Source: Corylus avellana
Taxonomy: Eukaryota; Streptophyta; Magnoliopsida; Fagales; Betulaceae
DNA length: 64,000 nt
Direction of reading: 5' to 3'
NCBI RefSeq assembly: GCF_901000735.1
Contig: NC_081543.1
Span: 11,887,921 to 11,951,920, forward strand
Below the pieces are notes generated by a model. It was not told where the DNA came from, ran no database searches, and saw only the letters and a program-made list of their open reading frames with translations. The stretch's first letter is position 1, and each line of letters starts with the position of its first letter. Of this stretch, positions 46,701 to 57,194 are shown in pieces. Both the position numbers and the translations under genes were made by a program.

Positions 46701-49700
46701 TATGTTAGTCATTGGATTTTATTATCTTCCGCCTACCGGACTAGATCTGGATTCTGCTTATTGTTCCTTTCAAGCTTCTAGAGTTTTATGTATTGGCATG
46801 GGGGACCTTTATTCCGTTCTTGTATTTTATTCAATTAGAATTTGTTTATAGCTTAATAAAAACAATACCAGATTCATTTCCTACTCACGTCAAGAGAGGC
46901 TCTGTCAATATCATGGCATATGTGTAAATCTATCTGGTTTTTAAGTATTTCTTCTGTCCTAATAGTTCCGTTTGGTTGAAGCGGTTTTCAGGTACACGCC
47001 ACTTAGCACAAAAGAGTTGCTGGAAATGTATACCAAGCAAAACTTTGATTCATGTGAGTATATTGTGAACACTGGCTATTGGTCATTGAAGCAATCTCTT
47101 TGCCTTCGCATGGAGCTCATCATCTACACAAAAAATACAAGTGGCTAATTTCTTGGTTATGCAAAAAACGAATCTGTAATAATGAGCTTTATTGTTTCTT
47201 TTAAAAAGATACTGCTATAGTGTTTTCTATTATAAATTGACTGCATAAGACAGCCATTCACTGAAAATGATCATATAATCTATGAGGAGGATGATGATGA
47301 GGGTGGTGGTGGTGGTCATGAAGCTGATGAACAGTGTTAGAAGAGTTAGGGTTTGAGTCATTAGGGTTTTGGGGGTAGTGTTATTGTTTGTATGAACGGT
47401 TTAGACACAAAAGGCGGAGGCTATTATATTATTCAACTTATCTTTAACCTAATACAAGCATCCTATTATATAGGATTAAGGAAATACCATAAAGACTAAA
47501 CTACCCCCAAAACCTAATGACTCAAAACCTAACTCTTCTAACAAAAAGCAAAGTACTAAATCCCAAGATGTGAACCAAATATTTAGCATGTTTTAATTAT
47601 ACCTGATTAGATCATAGATGTTGGCTAATTCCTTGGGTTCATAAGGAATGTCTTTTTAGACTTTCGATTTTCTAGTATATGGTTGATTTCTTTTGGAGGT
47701 GCTGCAGTTGAAGCTTAACATTACTATTAATAGTAAATGATGTTAAGTTGTCTACAAATTTTGTGAACTAAATAACAAAAGTCCTTTCCAAATCCAACTT
47801 GGTAAGAGGCAGATCTTGTATGTCTTCTTAATGTTATCCATGCTGCTGTCAGCCTCTTTCTCCTTAAATTCCTTCTTTCCGTGTCTGATCCTAAGTTACA
47901 CCTTCCATTTGATTGTTCTATAATTAGTAACATCTCCTTGCTACAATCTATTTGTCTATGTTTTCTTTTGGGCCAATATTCTACTTAATAAAGCAAAAAT
48001 GATCTAACTGCTATGTTTTACATCATGCTGTTTGATAGGATCTAATAAGACTTGAAAAGGTGACTTCCTGCATATTTGATTGAAATTACTCATATCTCCC
48101 ATCTCACAGTGCATTAACAAGTCTGATCAATTCCAGGGGTGCTCACTGAAGGCTCTGACTCTGTTGCGGAAGCAGAAGGTGCCATATTAGAAAGTTTAAG
48201 CAGGTACTGTCTATGGCTCGAATTGATCAATTTTTCTCTTGCCCCACCCCCCTCCTGGTTTGGTTAGAAACAGAGGGCATTCTTTTCTGGGTTTGGTTGG
48301 CCTTGCAGTCATGTTCGGGCTGTTGTTGCAACATTAGGAGGGCAGCAGGGAGCTGCTAGAAGGGCTGATAAGTGGCAGCATCTTTATGCAGGATTTACTG
48401 TGTGGCTGTCCCACACTGAAGCTACAGGTAATTATCTTTGATCCTTTATTCTTTGCCTTTTATTGGTTAAACAACTCTTATTAGTGTATCATGTGAAATA
48501 TTCTGCCTTAGAAGATCATTTTAATGTCTTTGGGACACAAACTCACATAAAACAAGTTTTGGAGAGAAATTTCCTTCTTATTCAATTTTCCTTGAACATA
48601 AGTAATTTTATTTTATCGGGTATTGAAAAGCGGAGCAACAAATAGCAGGAGATAAAATGGACAAGAGATAAACGAGGTTCGGCTAAGAGCATACATACAC
48701 TATATTTTCTGCCATGCATTCTTTGTTCTATTCACAAATCTTTATATAAAGGTTACAAGATTGAACCAAAAAAGGGAAAATGGTTATACATCGATTACAA
48801 TTAGCCGTTGGGTCATATAAGGTATACATTAAGCCATTGGGCCATGTAAGGTAAAATATAAATGGGATAACTGTTGCACATCCCCAAATATGGGAGATAT
48901 GCTGGAACTCAATCAACACCCCCGTCAAGTTGAAGCATGGATGTCGATCATGCCCACTCACCAACGAGAAACTGAAATCTGTCTCATCCAACAGTCTTCC
49001 TAAAAAGATCAGCAAGTTGCTTGGAAGTGTGCAAATGAGATATGCGGAGGAGTTTGGGTTGGAAGCTCAATATGTTTTGTGCAAGGCAGCTTTGTTGTCA
49101 CAATAAAGGTCAATAGCCTAAGGATGAGCAATGCAAAGATATGTAAGAAGATACTTGACTCAAGTAAGCTTGCAACAGAGATGTGCTATGGAGTGATACT
49201 TAGCTTTGGCCCACGATTGGGGGACAGTAGCTTGTTTATTAGTTTTCTACGAAATATGGCAGGAACCAAGTATGGTGTATCAGCCACTAGTAGAGCAGTG
49301 AGTCATAGGACAGCCAATCAAAGTCACAATAGCCATCGAGTTGCAGGGAACTTGAAGAGGAGAGTAAGATACCTTTGAGATATCAGAAGAGGCAAAGAGT
49401 GTTAGGAAATTAATCATATTTCCAAAGACCTGTGAGATGCGAAAAACAAGAAGAATGTGGAATAACAAAGATTAGGTAATCGCACACGACACCAAGATTT
49501 AAGTAGTTCGGCTTAACAAGCCTACATCCACAGGCGAAGATGACTCGGGAAAAATTTACTATCCAAAAGATGGAGTACAAAAATAGTAGAGAGAAAATCA
49601 CTCAGATCCCAAAGCCCTAATACACACAAATCTCACTATCACACGAGAAATAATTCTCAAAATAGAATACAAAAGACAGATATACAAACTCTTCTTTTGC

Positions 49701-52700
49701 TGGAACAGATGGCGGCTGATCTCTATTTTCTTCTCTCACTCTGCAGCACCTTTTTCTTCTAATAACTTGTTTTTGCCTCCCCCAAAAACACCAAGAAGAA
49801 AACACCATAGCAGCCCTTGTACCTCCTATCTCATGTTTTGGCACACCCCCCCTTTTGTGCTTCACTAGTGCATGAGTTTTGCACTTGTACAGCTTGCTGC
49901 CTCCACACTCCTTTTAAGCACACATAAAACACAAGGCTCCATGCCTTTATATATATGTGCAAAGTCGGTGCACGTAAGTCTTCAAACTTCTACTACTAGA
50001 AGCCGGATAAGGAGTCCAAACCAAACTTGGACAAAAGTCTCCTAAACCCAAAAGGAGTAGAGAGTGGGGGCCCACGTGTGATGGGTGGCAAGTCACACCT
50101 AACAAAGAGCAGCCATGTAATGGGATTGTAAAGGTTTATGCATGAATTCAATAAGAATATGGATGGAGTAGGTGATGTTTGGCGGAGTGATGGTTAAGTA
50201 GACGAGGCGCCAACCAGTCAACAATAGATGGAGGGATCAGCAAGGGGGTACTGGTAGTATTGGAGAGTTGCAAATTTGTTACATAGAGAAAGTAACTAGT
50301 CATGCGTCCTGTAAAGTATCAAAGTATCAAGAAATAGGCCATATGTAGAAATGGGCAATTTCAAAACTGAGGAAGTACTTTGGAGGACTCAAATCTTTTA
50401 TGTGGAAGTAAGAATGGAGAAACAGTTTAAGGTTAGCAATACCTTGAGCGTCATCACCTATGATGAGGACGTCATCAAAAATAAGATGAGAGATTTAAAA
50501 TGGTTTGGCCATTAGAGGGCCTATATCTACCATAGAAAATGTGTGATATGGTTACATCTTTGATTATTGGCTAGAAATGGAACACATTATAAGAAAACCC
50601 CACATTTATAATAGGAGTTCAACAATTTGAAAATGGAAAGTCAACTATCAATTTATTACAGTTAAATATTAAATCAAGGTGATTGATTGCTGTATTCGCA
50701 TGATTTACACATAACAATCAATCCTTGATTTACTTATTTCAATATAAAATACGAATAATATTTCAACACTCCTCTCAAATTGAGCACAAAATCATGATAA
50801 AGTGACAAGTTGTAAAATTTTTGTAGGTGGATATAGAAGTAGTGAGTGTGGCATGTGTAGACCGTTAGAATATTAAATAAATAATTATCATTTCTATCAA
50901 CTTAAAATTTTAGAATAATTGATGATTTAACATAGTATCAAAACAGAGGTCTTACGTTCAAACTCTAACTCTTAGTACATGTATGGTCAGAATTCACATC
51001 AAGTTTCAATCCATATAAATTTCTCATGGATATATAATGAATACAGCTTGAATACATAATGAATACAATATGATATTTTCATTAATCATTACCACCCAAA
51101 TATTGGTTGTTGTGATTTATATCTACATTAGAAATTCACACATAAATTTTCCATAGCCCTCTATAAATATTAATCATTATTAATGATTGATAATGATACA
51201 AACACCAATTGACATTAGTCTTAACATGTGAAAGTTTACTTAAAAAAAGACATGTAAAGCCAAATTACAGGTTCAACTAATTTATGCCAATCAATAACAT
51301 GGATGGTGTCATAGGCAAAGGGTATGAATTTTGTAGAGAAGACTAGTGTCGGGTCGGTATCAATGCACGGACCTTTGCTCAAGTGGTAAAGGGATGAAAG
51401 GGAGGGCTGAGTTAGGTCTAGAATTGGAAATTAATGTTCCTACAGCCGACCCTCTGTCTCTGTAGGGGGATAAAAAGAAAGGAGAAACAAAAAGACTTGT
51501 TGTCTTTCCATGCTTGACAAGATTCTTTTGCTAGCAGACTATTGTTCCCTAAGCCTCTGGAGAGCCTGTTCCCATTATTTCCAAGAAACCATGTCTAGTG
51601 ACGATGATGGCCACCTCAAAGATTCACAAAATCTTACCTCTGCCTGTTTCCTCATTCATTCAAGCTACCACAAAGTATCATCTATCAAACCTATATAACC
51701 AAATTGAGGTTTTTGTGTTCTACACATGCTCACGGAAGCACAAAGTCACACAAACTATTCATTCTTGTTTCTAACATAACGGAAGTCGTTTTTCACATTT
51801 TCACCAGTGTAGCGTGAACATGGTATTAGCATTCTTTGTCAAAGAAACTGTCTTGAACTTCTAAGTCGGTGGATGTAAACTGATTTCCTGACCATCTTAG
51901 GATTTCTGTGTGTTTATTCTCCTAGGAATTATGTTGCTGGAACATGCCTCACCACCATCTTCTCCCTATGTGCCACAAATCATGTGATGAATTGATTGGT
52001 GATTGTAGTATATCTTACCTACAATTACTAAGGCCTCTAATGGAAAAATAAGGGGAAAATTCACTTAACCCTTAAAGTTTCAGGAGTTTTTCAATTCGAA
52101 CCTCAATGTTTAAAAATTGGCAATGTACCCCCCTGAAGTTTCAAAAATTTTCAATTTAAACCCTCCGTTAATGTTTTATGTCTAAATGGATAGAATTCAT
52201 CTCACGTGCGTGTCACATGCGATTTTTATCAAACTTCCAATTTTAGCCTCACCCACATGTAAATACCATATATGTGATTCCCATCACCTGATTCTCTGGC
52301 AAAACGTAACACCCCGGTACTGGGAGCTCCGGGACCTTGGCCCCCGCCTGCTTTTCCTTACTTGCGGTTGCTTCAACTACAAAATATTTAGCTCGGCCTG
52401 ACCACCGAAGTCAGCAAATGACAAGTTCAACCATTGAGGCCTTGATGGCTCTCCGGCCACCTGGAAAAGCTGTTAGGTAACGGGCTCCAGTGCCGAGGCT
52501 TCGTCTCTAGGCACATGGCATTTTCCTTTTCTCATGATGTCAAAGATGAACTCGGAGGAGTCTACGTCTCGGGCAATGCTTCGAGCTTCTTCGGCATTAA
52601 CAACAAAGGAGGTGGACGTCCCGGAGTCTTCCATTTGGGGTCTAGAGCCCTCCGGGAGCTTCTCCGCCTTTATTACTACTGTCTCCTCTATTTTGTCACA

Positions 52701-55700
52701 AGGTAAGGTGCTCGAGAGGATATCAACATTGAGATCCAACATATCTCTGTCAGCCTTTGTCTTGCCCTATCGATCTTCAGAGAAAAAATTGTTTTTATAT
52801 AGCAAAGTATGTTTGACATGAAAAACCCATTTGCGTAGCAAGATTTTCTTCATGAAATATTCAACCAAAGCAGCTAATATAACCAAATAAAAAATAAAAA
52901 TATAATCTTTTTGCAGAGAGATAGCTTCCTCTGCGTAACGCTGGTGGATAGAGAGGGAGACTCATCTTGAGGGTAATAACGTAAATTCGATATCTAGATT
53001 GAGGGCGAAATGGGAAGAGAAGGCCTTAATATCTCACGTGACACGCACGTGGGATGAATTCCATCCATTTAGACGGAAAATATTAACAGAGGGTTTAAAT
53101 TGAAAATTTTTGAAACTTCAGGGGGTACATTGCTAATTTTTAAACTTTAGGGTTCAAATTGAAAAACTCTTGAAACTTCAGGGGTAAAGTGAATTTTCCC
53201 CGAAAAATAAAATCCGAGGACTGATTGGATACATATAACTAAAATCAACGAATCTTTCATTCTCAAATTGGAGTTCATGTTTAGCATAGAAGTAACTATA
53301 TTATGTCTAGCCTATCGTCCTTGGAGTGAGTTCAGTTCAAGAGTAGTCTTCTCTTAAATCAGACTTGTCCTGTAATATCCAATTCTGCTGATTTTTGTCT
53401 CAAATCGCTTTGTTAGTGGTCCCTTTTGTGGCCCCCAGTGAATGTGCAATTTTGATGTTTGAAGCCCAGATAGTAACCCTCACCATCGGTAGTTAAGAAT
53501 TTTTTTACGTCATATTTTGCACTTAATTTTCAATCAGAATGTTGTTGATAGTATTCAATGCAGATGAAGATTCAGCAAAGGAGGAGGCGAAGAGGCAAAT
53601 GCAAGATGCTAGACTGGGTTACTCAAACGCTGACGTGGTTGTCAAGCTTCAGGGTTGGGACACTGATCATGCCAAAACTGTGGCTCAGGGATCCTTGAGT
53701 GCCCTTAAACAGTTAGTTCTGTCAGACAAGAAACTTGCAGGTACTCATTTAGCCATTTATCATATTAGCATATTCCATGTTGACACTGTTTTTACCAGTA
53801 ATTACAACAAAGATGGCCTCGTTTTCATATGCATATGCATAGAATACTAATGTGATAAGTAAAACCTCTGGTTTGTAAAGTAATTATGCATGATGAAACT
53901 GATTAAAAATGTTAAAGAAAATAACTAACAAAATAAATAAATAATTCAACATAATTTACTTATCGTTTAAAACATGTAAGTGTAGCTTGCAATTTATTTA
54001 TTTTACACCTAGCATTAATTTATTGAGTTGTCCTGACAACTTTTGAAATCGCTGCATGATTTCTTCATTGTTGATAGTCTTGAAATATCTCTCTCTTGAT
54101 ATATGTAACTAAACAGTCACTCATCTACTATTCTCCCATTCAGTTGCATAATCAAGTTTTAACACATTAATTTAAAAGAGTAATCTAAATATAAAAGTTT
54201 ACATAGATAATTTTATTACTTAATAGTAAATTAATTTTTATTTTTTTATTTTTATTTTATATAATTAATGAGATATCATTAAAAAAGTAAGGCAATCTCA
54301 TGTACATTAGAAGTATACAAGAGAAGCCACTTAGGTAGTAGGGGTAAAAAAAAAATCATGATAACTAATCATTAGTGAAAAAATATAAGCATCTGTCTAT
54401 ATATAAGCAACATTGGTGAATTGGAAAATAAATCAATGTAAAGATTTGATTACATACTTGAAAATGGAAATTATCACAAAAGAAGGGAACTGTTTGCAGT
54501 AAAGTGACACTCGTTATTGGAGACTTTAAAAAACTGTGAATTTCATAACATAAAATATTATCTTAAAGTGGATGACACTCTAGTTGCATGGTGGAAAGAG
54601 GAAAATGATTTTATTTTTTTATTTTTTTTATTTTTTAAAATTATAAGTATAACAAGGGGTTGGGAGCATATGTTAGATGGGGAGGAAGAGATACCAAATG
54701 TGACAGGGAGAGAAAATAGAGAGAGTATAACAGTGTGAGTGGTGTTGGTGTTTGTCATCGCGAGAGTCAAAAAGGTGGAGAGATGTATCATAGTGTGAGA
54801 GGGTGTTGGTGTTTCATTGCGAGAGTCAAAAAGGTGGGAGCACTGTCTTTCTGAAGAAAATGGTAGACGTGTGTATATGGTGGTGTGAACAAGCCTCGTG
54901 ACATGTATGGAACCGACTTCTCTTTCTGAAAATTTGGCATCCATCCCTATTTTTGCTCAAAGAATAAATTCAGAAAGCAATCAAACTATTGCAGCAAGAA
55001 AATGGATGCGTGTTGCTAACGTGCAACAGCTTTCGCGCTAGTGTTCTCGTACGTTGCTTGTTCGTTAGCGCAACTATATTTGTTTTGTTGTGAAGTGTGA
55101 GTTTTATTATAAGTCAGGGATGTTGGCAAGGAAAAAAAGAAAAAGAAAGGACACCATGTTTTTTTATCTGCTTTAGGGGGTGGGGCACTTTTTTTTGAGT
55201 GGGCAAAGCCTAAATTTAGAACTGGGTCAAAAGTTTTTTAAGCATGCCAGAGGTCATTTTAACATATAGTATGTATGTATAATGGAGCTGAGTTGAGTTT
55301 CTGCCTCGTTTGATGAATTCGAATAAAATTATAATATGTAGCATTTCTCTATCATATAGTGCCGAACTTTTGGCACTCAGGTGCTAAGTAAAAAGACACA
55401 AATATAATGAGGCAGAAAATGTATAGCTTCGATTTATGAGGGCAGACACTCATACGTGACTTCTTCTTGTGGATTGTAAGAGTCTTAGCTTTCTTAGTTT
55501 GGTTGAATTTCTACTTAGCAGGCAACAGCCTAGTATCACCCTTTAGTTTGTGTCATAATATGAGAACTCAAAAAAATGGGAATAACTGATGCAGCACCCT
55601 GTTCATGCTTTTACTCAATCTGATGGTGCCTTCAATGCAACCTGCTTAACCCACAATTAGCCTCCAAAGAAAACATTAGAGATAGTACGAAAACTAATCA

Positions 55701-56062
55701 TATATTGTTTATCTAAGAGTAAATAGAGCAGTGAAACATGAGAAATGCTACAAGTCTCTCTTGTGTCACTCTAAAAATGATGTGCCTTTTAAAATCATCA
55801 TTGAGTTTGTGATTGATCATTATTGAATTTTGATCAAATAGTAATTTTAAGAGCCACATCATTACTGAAATGACACAAGAGGAACTTCTACAATTACTCG
55901 TGAAACACACTCAGCTGCAATTGCTAATCACAGTGAAATTTTGCAACTTTGGAAGGTAAGAAGAGCCTGTATATAAGGCTGGGGTGTCGTGGTGATTGGC
56001 CAAACATCAAGCCTCCTGGTTGGGATCCATCAGCCGGGAATGTACCTCCGAGTGCACTATAA
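43725..56062 (+). CDS. SKL2: Inactive shikimate-kinase-like protein 2, chloroplast
   Basis: Eight exons join in phase: 43725-43952, 44920-45107, 45191-45385, 46992-47053, 48137-48203, 48309-48427, 53564-53740 and 55956-56062 (380 aa, near the usual SKL2 size). Residues 1 to about 60 are Ser/Thr/Pro-rich and acid-poor like a plastid transit peptide. Exons 2-3 encode a CS/p23-like domain ending ETIWYIDDDQLVINLKK...LKWPDIV. The shikimate-kinase fold follows (GTSIYIVGDSTEINQKVAGE, then YTPLSTKELLEMY, GGQQGAARRADKWQHLY, GFTVWL). Where true kinases have GxxGxGK(S/T), this has GDSTEINQ, so the ATP-binding P-loop is missing; SKL2 is regarded as non-catalytic. The C-terminus is GWDPSAGNVPPSAL. The start ATG lies in AAATGGC. 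Introns 3, 6 (5.1 kb) and 7 hold transposons. It converges with the RCD1/SRO-like gene. Confidence 0.95.
45688..46697. mobile_element. Decayed MULE-like element in SKL2 intron 3, with unknown insert
   Basis: The left arm TTTTGGTCCCTCCAAGTTTAG...TTTGGTCCTTGAAATTAT is the inverse of the right arm (reverse complement ATTCCATCCAAGTTTAG...TTTGGTCCTTGAAATTCT), about 70% alike by eye over about 70 bp. Between them lies GC-richer sequence with a 118-codon open frame (about 45965-46321) that I do not recognise. No target duplication was found. It could be a captured gene fragment. Confidence 0.5.
47336..47542. mobile_element. Inverted-repeat insert in SKL2 intron 4
   Basis: GTTAGAAGAGTTAGGGTTTG and the next about 22 bases are repeated inverted at the other end (to CTCTTCTAAC), nearly perfect over about 42 bp, around a 120-bp centre. 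It is probably a MITE. No target duplication is evident. Confidence 0.65.
48630..50520 (-). mobile_element. Decayed copia element (RT, RNase H and 3' LTR remains) in SKL2 intron 6
   Basis: Read leftward from about 50520: FDDVLIIGDDAQGIANLKLF (RT, YVDD region), then KDLSPPKYFLSFE. After a gap caused by a solo LTR come RYLKGIL, LQLDGYCDFDW (RNase H) and HASTLTGVLIEFQH (the polyprotein end). This is followed by LTR-like sequence from about 48915 to about 48630. Stops and frameshifts are frequent. It lies opposite to SKL2 transcription. Confidence 0.75.
49400..50104 (-). mobile_element. Solo LTR, 705 bp, nested in the copia remnant
   Basis: It runs from TGTTAGGAAATTAATC to TCACACCTAACA with a perfect 5-bp duplication AAGAG at 49395-49399 and 50105-50109. 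Removing it rejoins the copia coding sequence (ending HYMAAL, resuming YLKGIL). No internal region remains, so LTR-LTR recombination is the likely origin. The strand is uncertain. Confidence 0.8.
50866..50929 (+). repeat. Short LTR-like (TRIM/SMART-type) fragment, sense orientation
   Basis: The segment starts CGTTAGAATATTAAATAAAT and ends TTGATGATTTAACA, directly followed by TAGTATCAAAACAGAGG, a decayed tRNA-Met primer site. An LTR of about 65-80 bp is in the TRIM/SMART size range. Confidence 0.55.
50930..52042. other. Intronic sequence of SKL2, no separate gene
   Basis: AT-rich sequence. A tRNA-like A-box match (GCTCAAGTGGTAAAG at about 51376) might mark a SINE scrap. The 62-codon frame at 51510-51698 has no family. 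Confidence 0.4.
52052..53201. mobile_element. Pack-MULE, 1150 bp, in SKL2 intron 6
   Basis: Inverted terminal repeats of about 165-170 bp (52052 to about 52220 and about 53030-53201) begin GGGGAAAATTCACTT on each side and are about 90% alike by eye. The 9-bp duplication GAAAAATAA is exact at 52043-52051 and 53202-53210. Long TIRs with a 9-bp duplication define a Mutator-like element. The GC-richer middle holds a fragment of a host AP2/TOE-type gene and no transposase, which makes it a Pack-MULE. Confidence 0.9.
52378..52742 (-). pseudogene. Captured N-terminal fragment of an AP2/TOE-type transcription factor gene
   Basis: From the ATG at 52742 the minus strand reads MLDLNVDILS, PEGSRPQMEDSGTSTSFVV followed by NAEEA, EFIFDIMRK, then after an in-frame TAA (52473-52475) QLFQV and PQWLNLSFADFGGQAEL. 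This order (MLDLN start, SGTS..SVVNA, F-FDI-K, VTRQLFPV, QWL-LSFA) is that of the N-terminal exon of euAP2 proteins (AP2, TOE/RAP2.7), upstream of the AP2 domains. The stop replaces the Arg expected between VT and QLF. No AP2 DNA-binding domain and no miR172 site are included. It lies antisense to SKL2. Transcribed, it could make only a truncated peptide or RNA homologous to the donor gene. Confidence 0.72.
54241..54346 (-). mobile_element. LINE 3'-end fragment in SKL2 intron 7
   Basis: After a T-rich stretch, GAGATATCATTAAAAA...GTATACAAGAGAAGCCAC...TAGTAGG matches 62134-62220 along its length. Read on the minus strand this is a LINE-type 3' UTR ending in poly(A). Confidence 0.5.
54722..54842 (+). 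repeat. Two-copy tandem duplication
   Basis: CAGTGTGAGTGGTGTTGGTG...CGCGAGAGTCAAAAAGGTGG recurs about 65 bp later as TAGTGTGAGAGGGTGTTGGT...GCGAGAGTCAAAAAGGTGGG. Non-coding, inside SKL2 intron 7. Confidence 0.7.
55740..55899. mobile_element. Small MITE, copy 3, 160 bp, in SKL2 intron 7
   Basis: The flanks GTGAAACAT (55731-55739) and GTGAAACAC (55900-55908) form a 9-bp duplication with one mismatch. The ends GAGAAATGCTACAAG and (reverse complement) GAGTAATTGTAGAAG are inverted repeats. The middle ATTGAATTTTGATCAAAT matches copy 2 inverted. It ends 56 bp before SKL2 exon 8. Confidence 0.8.
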
Positions 56063-57194
56063 TGTTAAAAATCACACTGCAAGTATGTATCACGATTCAA
56101 ATCTTGTTGCTCCAAACTCTGTTATGGTGATGTATATCCCAATCTTGATGTTCTTCAATGAGTAACAAGAATACCAAAATATTCATTTTGATAGGTGAGA
56201 TCGAAATGAAGGTTTATTCATGCATTTTAACTGGCTCTGTATTGAATGAAAAAATAAAAAAAAAATCCTAAATTCCATTCTTCCCTTATTATTCAGTCTT
56301 TTTTTTTTAAAAAAATGTTTACATAGCCCCTCAAACTACTACTTAATTAACAATATTCTCCTAACTTCCGATTGCAACAATGTTATTCGTAAATTACTAA
56401 TAAATTGACAACGTATACTGGCCACCAAAAAGACAAAATGACCCTAATTTTTTTTCATTAAAAAAAAGAACTATTCCAATAAATTTGAAAAATTAAGGAA
56501 AAACAAAAAGAATTTTCAAATTTTCACTTTTAACAAAAAAGAAAAAAAAAATTGTTTTTGCAATTGTTTATTTTTATTTAATTTTATTAATGATATTTTC
56601 ATCATTTGATAATTTGAGAAAAAAAATTTTATGAACTTGTTATTTATTTTTCCTTTATGTTTTTAATAGAAAAAAACGTCGTTATTTAACAAATAATCTC
56701 ACGAACCTCGGACAATAAATTTGAAAGCACCATATGGAGATACATACGACAACGTTGTCCATCTCTCCTGCAAATTTACATGTTTTTATTTTATTAATGA
56801 AATAACTAGAATATGCAGCCTTAGAAGAAATATTTCACCGCCATAATTCTAAACACGAACCTATAGCCTTTGAAGCTGGTCAGTCAATCCCGTTGATTAG
56901 CGAAAAAAACCCATCATAAGTTGAGTAGAGAGATTTAGGAGCCACTCATCATCGGTGATATCTGTGCAACTCAAGCCAGGAGACAAATACCAAGACAAAT
57001 GAAAGATCAAATAATCCACCTTCAAAAATAATATCCACATTTGGCAAACATCACATAGCCCTAGTTCAAAAGCTACAACACTTGCCCAAGTCCCATGTTC
57101 AACTCTAAAAAGACACAGATAGCCTTGACAAACAAAAAAACGCAAGCTGCTAGCAGTTAACAAAGCTTTCAAACCCATCATAGCATTCACAACT
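56063..57194. other. Convergent 3' regions of SKL2 and the RCD1/SRO-like gene
   Basis: About 1.1 kb between two stop codons on opposite strands, so it must hold both 3' UTRs. The frame at 56897-57208 (-) overlaps the SRO stop region and is not a gene. A piece like the MITE at 20880 lies at about 56322-56410. Confidence 0.6.

Noticed and set aside
47336..47542. TTAGGGTTT words suggesting an interstitial telomere
   Set aside because: Plant telomeric repeats are tandem TTTAGGG; here only single words occur within an inverted repeat.
54558..54944. 128-codon minus-strand frame
   Set aside because: It lies in SKL2 intron 7 across a tandem duplication and low-complexity DNA; no family.
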